Both the position numbers and the translations under genes were made by a program. The notes beneath the pieces are model-generated. The model was not told the origin of the DNA. It searched no databases and saw nothing but the letters and a program-made list of their open reading frames with translations. From assembly GCF_000407365.1 (NCBI RefSeq), contig NZ_ASVU01000002.1:1-64000 (forward strand): a stretch of 64,000 bases of DNA, given 5' to 3'. The first letter of the stretch is position 1. Each line of letters opens with the position of its first letter. The stretch is from Enterococcus asini ATCC 700915 (lineage in GTDB: Bacteria > Bacillota > Bacilli > Lactobacillales > Enterococcaceae). Below are positions 32,430 through 40,844 of this stretch, piece after piece.

Positions 32430-34745
32430 TTGATAAATACGTGTCCTTATTGTGGTTTTACGCCATTAGCCGGCAAGATGGTTTGCCCGGAATGTGGCCG
32501 TGAAATCGAGGAAAATATCGCTCATAAATTACAAGATATCGACGAAAAAAACCGTAAAAATAATGATTCGATTTCCTGGAATGACTTTCAGGACGTGTCC
32601 TTAGGGGCCTTGATGAATCATCTAGAAAACAATGGCACAAGTAGTGAAGACGCTACAAAAGATTCTGATGAAAGTAAAGAAGTAGAATCAGTAGAAGCAG
32701 ATGCAGAAGAAGTAGAAGAATTTGCAGTGCCGGCAAAGGATTTGGCAGAAGAGTCATTGACTAATGATGAAACAGATGAGTTTGATCAAAATGATGAAAC
32801 AGAAGCTGTGGATCATCTGGAAGACAATCCGATTCTTTCGGCTTACATCAAGCGCCACCGGGAAGGAAGCGATGCTGAGGGCCCTAGCTTAGAAGAGTTA
32901 GTGGCAGCACAGCAGGCAGCTACTAAAAAAGATCCTGGGGAAGAAATAAATGAAGCTAAGCTAGCTTTGAACGAAACCCCAACTCCAAATGCGGAGGAAC
33001 AAGCAAGTGATCTTGCCGACTCAGAAACTACCTCACAAGAGCAGGATTCTGAAGTAGAAAGTGAAGCGTTAGAAGCAGAGCATGACGAGGAGACTGCCGA
33101 AGAAGTAGCGGAGTCTTCGAAGGAATCTTCAACAGTACCTGAAACCGAAGAAGAGATGGTTCCAGAAGTAGAAGCTGATGCAGAAACGCCTCTTGAAGAG
33201 ACAGAAGATCTTGCAACAGACGCTCCTGCAGAAGACGTGCCAGAAGCGCTCGCTAATGAAAATCAGACGGATACGGATGAAGAATTTTCTGAGGAAACGC
33301 AATGGGATGAAGCGGACACTGAAGAACTTGATGAAATCCCTGAGAAAGCCCAAGGAGTAGCATCTAATCTTCAAACCGAAACGCCAATAGCCGATGAAAA
33401 AATCGAAAAAGCGGCAATCAAGGCAGATGTGAATGATTCTCTTACAGAGGAAGTTGCCAACGAACCTGAGAAATCTACTACTGAGTCTGTAGCAGCGACT
33501 GAGTATGTTGTTTCCGAAGTAAATGAAGCAGCAGAACCTCAAGCAACAATAGCGGCTACTAAGGAAAGTAAGACAGCTCCTGTTGTCAAGAAACGCCAAA
33601 AGTGGCCAATTGTTCTTGTGGCAGCAGTGCTTTTAGCCGGTGGCGGTAGTGCTTATGCATATCACCAACAACAAGTGGCACAAGAGCAGAAACAAGCCCA
33701 AGCAAAGGCAAAGGCGCTGGCTGCTGAATTGAAAGGCCTAAAAAAATCAGTAGCGGACCTATACTTAAATGACGACAAAGACTTTTTAAAAGCCGGCTTG
33801 ACTTCTGCCGAGGTAACTGGCGTTCTTAAACAGGTAGAAGACTTTAGCGATACATCAAAAACCAAGGACTTAAAGGCGGAATTGACGGATATTCAGGAGA
33901 AATTAGCCTTGCAAGATCAGGTCAATGGGCTTTACACGAAACCAGTGATTTCCGGAGATGTATTTACAAAAGAAGTGGCGATTGCAACAACGGAAAAAAT
34001 TGATTTAGATATTACAGGTGACGATCCCTTTGATCAGTTGTTGGCAGAAGGAGTTCAAGCTGCGAAAGACCAATTAACTCAATTGAACAATGCCCAAGCG
34101 GCGATGACTTCGTTAGTTAAAGATGGTAAAGCTGTGGCGGAACCAAAAGAAGCGGATTATCAAGCAGCGCAAAAACTGGTAGCAGAAATAGTGGCCAGTG
34201 AGGAAAAGACTGCTTTAAGTGATCAATTGAAGCTGGTGGAAACCAAAATCAATGAAAACAAAGCGGCGGCTAAGGCTGCGGCAGAAAAAGCAGCCCAGGA
34301 AAAGGCGGCTCAAGAAAAAGCTGCGGCAGAAAAAGCGGCACAAGAGCAAGCAGCCAAAGAAGCGGCCGCCGCTAGTAGCGCCAATAGCAATCTTCCAGCA
34401 GAGGCATCGCCAAACATGCAGACGAATTCGGCTAACCAACCGATTTTGACGACAAATGCAGCCGATGTGGCGGATAGCTCAAATCCAGCTTGGACATGGT
34501 CCAGTGGTGTCTTGGATCAAGTTATAGCGACTTGTATAGAACGGGGCTATATCGTGGAAGGTGGCTACAAATTGGAGCGGGTGCGGATTGAAAATGGCGA
34601 GGGATATTACAATCTTTACGCTACTACCAATCAAGCACCACTAACGGCCAATTACAAAGCCAAAGATTTGCCACTTTACTTGGTAACAATCAACTGTAAG
34701 ACGGGATACTTCCGAGGCAATGGGAATGACCATACCGTTCGTTAA
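32430..34745 (+). CDS. mapZ: MapZ-like division-site positioning protein with zinc ribbon
   Basis: A 771-residue single-pass membrane protein. An N-terminal zinc ribbon (Cys5, Cys8, Cys19, Cys22) leads to a very acidic cytoplasmic region of about 350 residues that includes the conserved-looking element ILSAYIKRHREG near 138-150. A membrane helix lies at about 392-411, then an external region with an Ala/Lys/Glu-rich helix (about 611-648) and a C-terminal domain (about 685-771; VLDQVIATCIERGYIVEGGY and LVTINCKTGYFRGNG). The element and C-terminal domain resemble streptococcal MapZ, which marks the division site and guides FtsZ. TTG start with AAGGAG eight bases before. MapZ identity is inferred from pattern. 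Confidence 0.7.
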   Translation: MINTCPYCGFTPLAGKMVCPECGREIEENIAHKLQDIDEKNRKNNDSISWNDFQDVSLGALMNHLENNGTSSEDATKDSDESKEVESVEADAEEVEEFAVPAKDLAEESLTNDETDEFDQNDETEAVDHLEDNPILSAYIKRHREGSDAEGPSLEELVAAQQAATKKDPGEEINEAKLALNETPTPNAEEQASDLADSETTSQEQDSEVESEALEAEHDEETAEEVAESSKESSTVPETEEEMVPEVEADAETPLEETEDLATDAPAEDVPEALANENQTDTDEEFSEETQWDEADTEELDEIPEKAQGVASNLQTETPIADEKIEKAAIKADVNDSLTEEVANEPEKSTTESVAATEYVVSEVNEAAEPQATIAATKESKTAPVVKKRQKWPIVLVAAVLLAGGGSAYAYHQQQVAQEQKQAQAKAKALAAELKGLKKSVADLYLNDDKDFLKAGLTSAEVTGVLKQVEDFSDTSKTKDLKAELTDIQEKLALQDQVNGLYTKPVISGDVFTKEVAIATTEKIDLDITGDDPFDQLLAEGVQAAKDQLTQLNNAQAAMTSLVKDGKAVAEPKEADYQAAQKLVAEIVASEEKTALSDQLKLVETKINENKAAAKAAAEKAAQEKAAQEKAAAEKAAQEQAAKEAAAASSANSNLPAEASPNMQTNSANQPILTTNAADVADSSNPAWTWSSGVLDQVIATCIERGYIVEGGYKLERVRIENGEGYYNLYATTNQAPLTANYKAKDLPLYLVTINCKTGYFRGNGNDHTVR

Positions 34746-34760
34746 GCAGTAAAAGTAGAC

Positions 34761-34775
34761 AGTTTTCAGAAAAAT
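34761..34775 (+). promoter_or_regulatory. CodY-like box upstream of azlCD
   Basis: AGTTTTCAGAAAAAT matches AATTTTCWGAAAATT at 13 of 15 positions, 12 bp before the -35 element of the azlC promoter. Confidence 0.55.
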
Positions 34776-34787
34776 TCAAAAAAATTC

Positions 34788-34816
34788 TTGTGACCCCCAC
34801 TTTTTTTCGATATGAT
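34788..34816 (+). promoter_or_regulatory. Promoter of azlCD
   Basis: TTGTGA (34788-34793) and TATGAT (34811-34816) with a 17-bp spacer. Confidence 0.75.
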
Positions 34817-34849
34817 GATTGCAATCACACGAAAAATGGGGGTTGTTTT

Positions 34850-35560
34850 ATGGAAACTGTTGGTTATCGTCGTTTTCGTGAAGGGGTTCAAGCCTGTGTT
34901 CCTACCATGATGGGGTATTTAGGCATTGGGTTTGCCGCCGGAGTCGTGGAAAAAGGAGTGGGCCTTTCACTGTGGCAAATTGCCGCTTTGTCCTTACTGG
35001 TTTACGCAGGCAGTGGGCAGTTTATTATTTGTGGCTTGCTTGCGTTGAATGCACCGATTCCTTCTATTATTGTGACGGTTTTTTTGGTGAATTTCCGTCA
35101 CTTGTTAATGAGTCTTTCCGTGACTTCCTATTTTCGTGGCAAAGGCTTATGGCAGACGATTGGTATCGGGAGTTTGTTAACGGATGAGTCATACGGGGTA
35201 CTCACCACGGCTTTACAAGCAGGGCATAAAGTTTCGGTTGCTTGGTGTCATGGGCTAAATGTGGCAGCTTATCTCGTTTGGCTAGTCGCCAATGTTTTAG
35301 GAGGACTTTTTGGGCAATTTTTAACCGATCCGGCGCGTTTTGGATTGGACTTTGCTTTGACGGCAATGTTTTTAGGGCTCTGGTTATTTCAAGTGGATCT
35401 ACCACTAAAGAAGCGGACCAGCCAGAGTGTGCGCATTCTCTTAGCTGTCGTGGTGACATTAGTAGTTGGGATGCGGCTTTTTTCCGGAGAAATCGCAGTG
35501 ATTGCGGCGACTTTAGTCGGTTGCATGGTAGGGCTTTTGACGGAAGGCGGTGTCCAATGA
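34850..35560 (+). CDS. azlC: Branched-chain amino acid exporter large subunit AzlC
   Basis: A 236-residue membrane protein with about six to seven helices and the AzlC hallmarks GIGFAAGVV near 20, YAGSGQFI and the segment VFLVNFRHLLMSLSV. With AzlD it exports branched-chain amino acids or analogues. The ATG at 34850 lies behind GGGGGTT; upstream in-frame codons precede the promoter -10 and are excluded. Its stop overlaps the azlD start (ATGA). A CodY-like box lies upstream of the promoter. Confidence 0.92.
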   Translation: METVGYRRFREGVQACVPTMMGYLGIGFAAGVVEKGVGLSLWQIAALSLLVYAGSGQFIICGLLALNAPIPSIIVTVFLVNFRHLLMSLSVTSYFRGKGLWQTIGIGSLLTDESYGVLTTALQAGHKVSVAWCHGLNVAAYLVWLVANVLGGLFGQFLTDPARFGLDFALTAMFLGLWLFQVDLPLKKRTSQSVRILLAVVVTLVVGMRLFSGEIAVIAATLVGCMVGLLTEGGVQ

Positions 35561-35880
35561 GTAATCAACAGTTCTTTGTTTTAGTGATTGGTTGTGCGGT
35601 GGTCACTTGGGTTCCTCGGGTTTTACCATTTGCGATTGCCAATCGTTTGGTCTTTCCCAAAAAGTTCAATCAATTTTTAAATTACTTGCCCTTATGCATC
35701 TTGACGGCTTTGTTAGTCCAGAGCCTGCTGGTGTTTCGGGAAGGGCAGTGGCCCCTAGTAAAAATACCCGAATTACTGGCTTGTTTGCCTGCTTTAGTGG
35801 TAGGCTATTATACGAAAGACTTAATGAAAATCGTGATCGTAGGCATTTTATGTATCGCCTTGTTACGCATTTTTTTGTAA
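35557..35880 (+). CDS. azlD: Branched-chain amino acid exporter small subunit AzlD
   Basis: A 107-residue protein with three to four membrane helices. The family motif TWVPRVLPFAIANR lies near residues 18-31. It works with AzlC, whose stop codon overlaps its ATG in ATGA, a sign of translational coupling. Confidence 0.9.
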   Translation: MSNQQFFVLVIGCAVVTWVPRVLPFAIANRLVFPKKFNQFLNYLPLCILTALLVQSLLVFREGQWPLVKIPELLACLPALVVGYYTKDLMKIVIVGILCIALLRIFL

Positions 35881-35916
35881 AGAGAAAGCGGGCTTTTCGC
35901 CCTTGGAGGAAAATCG

Positions 35917-36774
35917 ATGAATAATTTACTAGCAACGGTCTTTACCGGTTTAGTTACAGATGAAAATGACAGTCATTACTTTGTCCAAAAGAATGGCTTC
36001 ACCTTCCGTTTGGCCAAATCAGAAGGAGAACGCCAATTAGGCGAAGGCGTGGAAGGCTTTGGGTATGTCAATCAAAAGCAAGAGCTTGCATTTACGACAG
36101 AAATTCCGAAAAGTCGCCAAGGACACTACGCATTTGCCACGGTGATTGAAACTCGGCGCGACTTAGGGGCCTTTGTGGACATTGGCTTGGCGGATAAAGA
36201 TATTGCCGTGTCCTTAGATGAATTGCCAACCATGCGGGAATTGTGGCCGAAAAAAGGCGACCGCTTAATGGTGGCTTTGCGAGTGGACCAAAAGGATCGT
36301 ATTTGGGGCACGTTAGCCGATGAAAAAATCTTTCGTTCTTTAAGTCGTCTGGGCACCCAAGATTTGATGAACAAGGATTTAACAGGAACGGTCTATCGTT
36401 TGAAATTAGCCGGAACTTATATTTTGACGGAAGAGTATCACATTGGCTTCATCCATCCTTCCGAGCGTTACATGGAACCGCGCTTAGGTGAAGTGGTTAA
36501 AGGCCGAGTGATTGGCTTGCGTCCAGATGGCGTTTTGAATGTTTCCTTAAAACCTCGGGCTCATGAAGTCATCAATGACGATGCAGAGATGCTATTGGTT
36601 TATCTGGAACGTACACCAGATAAGCAAATGCCTTACACGGATAAATCCGATCCAGAAGCGATTAAGCAAATGTTTGGTATCAGTAAAGGTCAATTCAAGC
36701 GGGCCATGGGACATTTGTTAAAAGAAAAACGGGTTGTGCAAGAAAATGGGATAACCAAACTGATTTCTAAATGA
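35917..36774 (+). CDS. cvfB: S1-domain RNA-binding protein CvfB
   Basis: A 285-residue protein of the CvfB/YitL family: three S1-like RNA-binding domains (about 1-65, 66-140, 145-215) and a C-terminal winged helix (about 225-285; KQMFGISKGQFKRAMGHLLK). In Staphylococcus aureus CvfB influences virulence-gene expression and binds RNA. The sequence RDLGAFVDIGLADKDI is typical of the second S1 domain. TTGGAGG precedes the ATG. It follows azlD by 36 bp and may share its transcript. Confidence 0.9.
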   Translation: MNNLLATVFTGLVTDENDSHYFVQKNGFTFRLAKSEGERQLGEGVEGFGYVNQKQELAFTTEIPKSRQGHYAFATVIETRRDLGAFVDIGLADKDIAVSLDELPTMRELWPKKGDRLMVALRVDQKDRIWGTLADEKIFRSLSRLGTQDLMNKDLTGTVYRLKLAGTYILTEEYHIGFIHPSERYMEPRLGEVVKGRVIGLRPDGVLNVSLKPRAHEVINDDAEMLLVYLERTPDKQMPYTDKSDPEAIKQMFGISKGQFKRAMGHLLKEKRVVQENGITKLISK

Positions 36775-36789
36775 GAATGACTTGTCTTA

Positions 36790-36819
36790 TTGAAAAGATT
36801 ACTTTATAATAAGTATGAT
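36790..36819 (+). promoter_or_regulatory. Promoter of fur
   Basis: TTGAAA (36790-36795) and TATGAT (36814-36819), 18-bp spacer. Confidence 0.6.
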
Positions 36820-36844
36820 TTACGTGATAGTTACACGAGTTAGA

Positions 36845-36859
36845 TTATAATTAATATAA
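36845..36859 (+). promoter_or_regulatory. Fur/PerR-like box in the fur leader
   Basis: TTATAATTAATATAA matches the Bacillus Per-box TTATAATNATTATAA at 13 of 14 defined positions and the Fur 7-1-7 box at 11 of 14. It lies between the promoter and the start codon, suitable for autoregulation or cross-regulation. Confidence 0.5.
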
Positions 36860-36881
36860 AGTAATGAAAAGGAGACCGGGG

Positions 36882-37343
36882 ATGAATACAGGTAGTGCCT
36901 TAATGAAAATCAAGAAACAGCTTCACGAAGCCGGGTTCAAGCTGACGCCTCAGCGGGAAGCCACTTTGTTGGTTTTATTGGAAAATGAGAAGGACCATCT
37001 TTCCGCCGAAGAAGTCTTCTTTTTTGTAAAACGAAAAAGTCCAGAAATCGGGTTGGCCACGGTGTATCGCACACTGGAAATCTTAACGGATCTCCATGTG
37101 GTAGACAAAGTCAGCTTCAATGATGGGGTGGCCCGCTATGACCTGCGCAAAGAAGGTGCTAAGCATTTCCATCACCATTTGTTGTGTCTGGAATGTGGCA
37201 ACATTGAAGAAATCGAAGAAGATCTGTTAGGAGAAGTGGAAGAAGTCGTGGAAAGTCGCTATCATTTCTTAGTGAAAGACCACCGCTTAACCTTCCATGG
37301 GATTTGCCAGAGCTGTCAAGAAAAACAGGGAAAAGCACAATAA
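36882..37343 (+). CDS. fur: Ferric uptake regulator Fur
   Basis: A 153-residue Fur-family repressor. The N-terminal winged helix contains KLTPQREATL and IGLATVYRTLE. The metal-binding part has HFHHHLLCLECG (Cys102, Cys105) and KDHRLTFHGICQSC (Cys142, Cys145) for structural zinc. The HFHHHL, EIEEDLL and KDHRLTFHGIC segments match Bacillus Fur rather than PerR or Zur, and the PerR-specific Asp is absent (Gly118 region). It should repress iron-uptake genes when iron is plentiful. The ATG at 36882 follows AAAAGGAGA. Confidence 0.92.
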   Translation: MNTGSALMKIKKQLHEAGFKLTPQREATLLVLLENEKDHLSAEEVFFFVKRKSPEIGLATVYRTLEILTDLHVVDKVSFNDGVARYDLRKEGAKHFHHHLLCLECGNIEEIEEDLLGEVEEVVESRYHFLVKDHRLTFHGICQSCQEKQGKAQ

Positions 37344-37353
37344 ATAGTAGGAG

Positions 37354-37381
37354 ACGACCGGAGTGATTCGGTCGTTTTTTT
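37354..37381 (+). terminator. Terminator of fur
   Basis: Stem ACGACCG / CGGTCGT with an 8-nt loop and seven Ts. Confidence 0.9.
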
Positions 37382-37488
37382 ATGAAAAAACTTGTTGTTA
37401 CCGGGCTTTTTCCCGATAAAAGGCGGTTTTGACTATCACAATCTTCTAGAATTTGCTATGATAGGAAAGCGAAAGTTGAGGGAGTAAG

Positions 37489-38379
37489 ATGGAAGAAATC
37501 ATCACAGATTATTTGCATTATCTACTGATTGAGCGTGGCTTGTCGCAAAATACCCGGCAGAGCTATCGAAGAGATCTCATGCAGTATTTGGCTTATCTAA
37601 AGGAGCATCAAATCGATAATTGGCAAATGGTGGATCGCTATTTGGTACTAGGGTTTTTGCAGTCTTTGCAACAAGGAGGCAAATCTTCTGCTACCGTGGC
37701 CCGGATGATTTCCAGTTTGCGCCGGTTCCATCAGTATTTGCGCCAAGAGCGCTATACGGATCACGATCCTATGCAACACATCGAAACCCCGAAAAAGCAA
37801 CAAAAATTACCGGATACGTTGAGTCTGGCCGAGGTGGAGGCATTGATTGAAACACCGGATACTAAAGACCCTTTAGGACTGCGTAATCGGGCAATTTTAG
37901 AGGTGATGTACGCCACCGGACTACGGGTCAGTGAGTTGATTGGGTTAAAATTAAATGATTTGCATTTGGCGATTGGTTTGCTGCAAGCCACCGGGAAAGG
38001 GGATAAAGAGCGCATCGTACCCTTAGGCGATTACGCCATTGAATGGGTTACCCGCTACTTGGAAGAAGCTCGGCCAAGCTTGACGAAGCATCATCCAGAA
38101 GAAGATCATCTCTTCGTCAACCATCACGGTACCGGCTTATCCCGCCAAGGCATCTGGAAAAACTTAAAGGAAATCGTGCGCCAAGCGGGGATCCATAAAA
38201 CGGTCACCCCCCATACTTTGCGCCATAGTTTTGCCACCCATCTGTTGGAAAATGGGGCGGATTTGCGGACGGTGCAAGAGTTATTAGGTCATGCGGACAT
38301 TTCCACCACCCAGATTTATACCCATATTACGAAAAAACGCATGACAGATGTTTACAAAGAATATTTCCCCCGGGCATAG
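37489..38379 (+). CDS. xerD: Tyrosine recombinase XerD
   Basis: A 296-residue site-specific recombinase that resolves chromosome dimers at dif with XerC. The catalytic residues are visible: Arg146 (TGLRVSEL), Lys170 (GKGDKER), His242 and Arg245 (HTLRHSF), His268 (LLGHADIS) and Tyr277 (QIYTH). The N-terminal SAM-like DNA-binding domain spans about 1-90. Position beside fur and before scpA, as in other Bacilli, supports XerD rather than an integron or phage integrase. GAGGGAG precedes the ATG. Confidence 0.95.
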   Translation: MEEIITDYLHYLLIERGLSQNTRQSYRRDLMQYLAYLKEHQIDNWQMVDRYLVLGFLQSLQQGGKSSATVARMISSLRRFHQYLRQERYTDHDPMQHIETPKKQQKLPDTLSLAEVEALIETPDTKDPLGLRNRAILEVMYATGLRVSELIGLKLNDLHLAIGLLQATGKGDKERIVPLGDYAIEWVTRYLEEARPSLTKHHPEEDHLFVNHHGTGLSRQGIWKNLKEIVRQAGIHKTVTPHTLRHSFATHLLENGADLRTVQELLGHADISTTQIYTHITKKRMTDVYKEYFPRA

Positions 38380-38392
38380 AGAGGAGCAGGCC

Positions 38393-39157
38393 GTGAGCGA
38401 AATCAAGATCAAATTAGATGTGTTTGAAGGGCCATTGGATCTCTTATTGCATCTGATTCAAACATTGGAAATCGATATTTATGACATTCCCATTGCCCAG
38501 GTGACGGATCAATACATGGGGTATATCCACGCCATGAAGACTTTGGAGTTGGAATTAGCGGGAGAATACTTGGTGATGGCGGCTACCTTAATGGCGATAA
38601 AATCACAAATGCTCTTACCAAAACAAGAACTGGAACCAGAAGCAGAGGATTTTTACGAAGAAGATCCCCGAGATGCACTGGTGAACCAGTTGTTGGAATA
38701 TCGAAAATACAAGTACGCCGCGGAACTTCTTTCGGAAAAAGCGGAAGAACGCAGTGAGTTTTTCACTAAGGAACCCATGGACTTAGATGATTACCAAGAA
38801 GAGGACTTGGCCTTACCGGAAAATCAGCTGACCACGGTGGATTTATTTTTGGCGTTTCACAAGATGCTGGAGAAAAAGAAAAAGCGCCAAGTCTTGGAGA
38901 CGACCATTACCAGTGACGAGGAATCGATTGAAGACCGCATGGCGGAAATCAAACGCGGCATGGCCCATTTGGCTACCACAGAAGGCCGGAGTCTGACTTC
39001 TTTTATGGTGAGTTACAGTCGTACCGAAATTGTCACGACCTTTATGGCTATGTTGGAACTGATGAAAAATCGGGAAATCCGGGTGGTACAAGAGGACAAT
39101 TATGGTGAAATTTTGTTATATGGTGTGAAAGAGGGAGAATATGAACAAAAGCAGTGA
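38393..39157 (+). CDS. scpA: Segregation and condensation protein A
   Basis: A 254-residue kleisin that bridges the heads of the SMC condensin. The N-terminal motif FEGPLDLLLHLIQTLEIDIYD and the C-terminal winged helix (TSFMVSYSRTEIVTTFMAML) are typical. The start is GTG 38393 behind GAGAGGAG, 13 bp after the xerD stop; an upstream in-frame ATG lies inside xerD. It overlaps scpB by 17 bp. Confidence 0.95.
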   Translation: MSEIKIKLDVFEGPLDLLLHLIQTLEIDIYDIPIAQVTDQYMGYIHAMKTLELELAGEYLVMAATLMAIKSQMLLPKQELEPEAEDFYEEDPRDALVNQLLEYRKYKYAAELLSEKAEERSEFFTKEPMDLDDYQEEDLALPENQLTTVDLFLAFHKMLEKKKKRQVLETTITSDEESIEDRMAEIKRGMAHLATTEGRSLTSFMVSYSRTEIVTTFMAMLELMKNREIRVVQEDNYGEILLYGVKEGEYEQKQ

Positions 39158-39791
39158 ACTGGAGGCTTTGTTATTTGTAGTGGGGGATGAAGGCATCGGC
39201 TTAGAAGAGCTGAGCTATCTCTTAACCATTAAAACAGAAGAAGTCTATCAATTGATTCAAGAATTACAAGTACGCTATCAAGAAGACGAGCAATCTTCTT
39301 TGAATATTTTAGAAGTTGGCAATCATTTCGTTTTAACTACGAAACGTTCCTTTGCGCCTTTGTTGAAGAAGTACGCTCAATCTCCACTGTCCAATCGCTT
39401 GTCCCAAGCAGCTTTGGAAACTTTGGCGATCATCGCATACAAACAGCCGATTACCCGCATGGAAGTAGAAGAAATCCGTGGAGTGCAGTCATCGGGTTCC
39501 GTACAAAAACTAACAGCCCGGCAATTAATCGAAGAAAAAGGTCGGGTAGAAGGACCAGGCCGGGCGATTTTATATGGTACTACTAGCTATTTCATGGATT
39601 ATTTTGGCTTGAAGGACTTAAGTGAATTGCCAGACATCCAAGCCATGGAAACTGAGTTGGAAGAAGAGTTGCCTTTGGATTTATTCTTTGATCGTTATCA
39701 AGAACTTCCAGACGAGGAAACACCCCTAGAAAATACCCCTACAGCTGCCGATTTTGAGGTAGCAGCGGAAGAAAGAGAAGAGGAAGACTAA
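39141..39791 (+). CDS. scpB: Segregation and condensation protein B
   Basis: A 216-residue partner of ScpA with two winged-helix domains. Hallmarks are LEALLFVVGDEGI at the start and LETLAIIAYKQPITRMEVEEIRG in the middle. The last 35 residues are acidic and probably disordered. Its ATG lies inside the scpA end and its stop shares one base with the rluB start, so the three genes are tightly coupled. Confidence 0.95.
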   Translation: MNKSSELEALLFVVGDEGIGLEELSYLLTIKTEEVYQLIQELQVRYQEDEQSSLNILEVGNHFVLTTKRSFAPLLKKYAQSPLSNRLSQAALETLAIIAYKQPITRMEVEEIRGVQSSGSVQKLTARQLIEEKGRVEGPGRAILYGTTSYFMDYFGLKDLSELPDIQAMETELEEELPLDLFFDRYQELPDEETPLENTPTAADFEVAAEEREEED

Positions 39792-40507
39792 TGGAAAGAT
39801 TGCAAAAAGTCATCGCCCATGCAGGAATTGCTTCCCGACGTAAAGCCGAAGAATACATCTTGGCTGGTCGGGTCAAAGTCAATGGTCAGGTGGCCAATGA
39901 ATTAGGCGTGAAAGTATCCGCTAAAGACTTGATTGAAGTGGATGATGTGCCGATTTATCAAGAAGAGCCGGTACATTATTTGTTTTACAAACCTCGCGGG
40001 GTGATTTCCGCGGTTAGTGACGACAAAGGACGCAAAGTGGTCACGGACTATTTTCCTCATGTGGCCGAACGGATTTATCCTGTTGGGCGTCTGGATTATG
40101 ATACTTCAGGACTGTTATTACTGACGAATAATGGGAATTTTGCTCAACGTCTGACCCACCCGAAACATCAGGTGGACAAACGCTATGTGGCAAAGCTCAA
40201 AGGCGTGGCCAATCAGAAGAATCTGTATCCTTTGACCAAAGGGATGAAGATTGAAGGGCATAAATTAGCACCGGCCCGCTACGAAATCATTTCTGTGGAT
40301 GCCAAAGCAGAAACTAGCGTGGTGGCCTTAACCATTCACGAAGGTCGGAATCACCAAGTAAAAAATATGTTCCAAGCAGTAGGCTTACCCGTGCAAAAAT
40401 TGAAACGAGAAGGCTATGGGGAGCTAACTTTAGGCAATTTACGCCCGGGAGAATACCGGAAATTGTCCCGGCATGAAGTGAGTCAATTGTTGCAACAATC
40501 CAAATAA
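39791..40507 (+). CDS. rluB: 23S rRNA pseudouridine synthase RluB-type
   Basis: A 238-residue enzyme: N-terminal S4 RNA-binding domain (RLQKVIAHAGIASRRKAEEY) and the RsuA/RluB catalytic domain with Asp in GRLDYDTSGLLLLTN. The C-terminal GRNHQVKNMFQAVG motif is present. RluB converts one uridine of 23S rRNA helix 89 to pseudouridine; the position after scpB is that of B. subtilis ypuL/rluB. It ends the xerD-scpA-scpB-rluB run. Confidence 0.93.
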   Translation: MERLQKVIAHAGIASRRKAEEYILAGRVKVNGQVANELGVKVSAKDLIEVDDVPIYQEEPVHYLFYKPRGVISAVSDDKGRKVVTDYFPHVAERIYPVGRLDYDTSGLLLLTNNGNFAQRLTHPKHQVDKRYVAKLKGVANQKNLYPLTKGMKIEGHKLAPARYEIISVDAKAETSVVALTIHEGRNHQVKNMFQAVGLPVQKLKREGYGELTLGNLRPGEYRKLSRHEVSQLLQQSK

Positions 40508-40519
40508 TAAACCAAAAGC

Positions 40520-40547
40520 TTGCAAAGAAAAGCCAAAGCTGTATAAT
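40520..40547 (+). promoter_or_regulatory. Promoter of the FMN riboswitch-ribU unit
   Basis: TTGCAA (40520-40525) and TATAAT (40542-40547), 16-bp spacer. Confidence 0.8.
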
Positions 40548-40572
40548 AAGCCTTGTAAACTAAATAAAAGGT

Positions 40573-40690
40573 TCGTCTTCAGGGGCAGGGTGTAATTCCC
40601 GACCGGTGGTATAGTCCACGACCCACTTCACGGTGGTTGAATCGGTGTAATTCCGATACCGACAGTATAGTCTGGATAAAGAAGATAGGG
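40573..40690 (+). promoter_or_regulatory. FMN riboswitch (RFN element)
   Basis: Contains the conserved RFN blocks in order: CTTCAGGGGCAGGGTG, AATTCCCGACCGGTGGT, CACGACCCA, GGTTGAATCGGTGTAATTCC and CCGACAGTATAGTCTGGAT. It binds flavin mononucleotide and, with the terminator at 40723, stops ribU transcription when flavin is abundant. Confidence 0.97.
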
Positions 40691-40722
40691 CTTATTTGCG
40701 TGCTTTTTCACCAGATAACTCT

Positions 40723-40755
40723 ACTCTGCTTTCCCCTGGGAAGCAGAGTTTTTTG
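40723..40755 (+). terminator. Riboswitch-controlled terminator
   Basis: Stem ACTCTGCTT / AAGCAGAGT (40723-40731 with 40741-40749), extended by CCC-GGG, then six Ts. It is the expression platform of the FMN riboswitch, about 90 bp before ribU. Confidence 0.9.
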
Positions 40756-40844
40756 TATTTGGAGAAGAGGTGGCAAAGAGGTTCGTTTGAAGATGAATCC
40801 TTCACTACTTGGCAAAATGCCGTAAAGAGGAGAGGATTTCAACG

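Noticed and set aside
34794-34847. ACCCCCA/TGGGGGT pairing that could hide the azlC ribosome site
   Set aside because: The left arm lies in the promoter spacer, upstream of the predicted transcription start, so it would not be in the RNA.
36882-37343. PerR identity for the Fur-family gene, suggested by the nearby Per-like box
   Set aside because: HFHHHL, EIEEDLL and KDHRLTFHGIC match Fur, and the PerR-specific Asp ligand is absent.
37489-38379. Phage or island integrase marking a mobile element
   Set aside because: Size, motifs and position beside fur and scpAB identify chromosomal XerD; no other mobile genes or att repeats are near.
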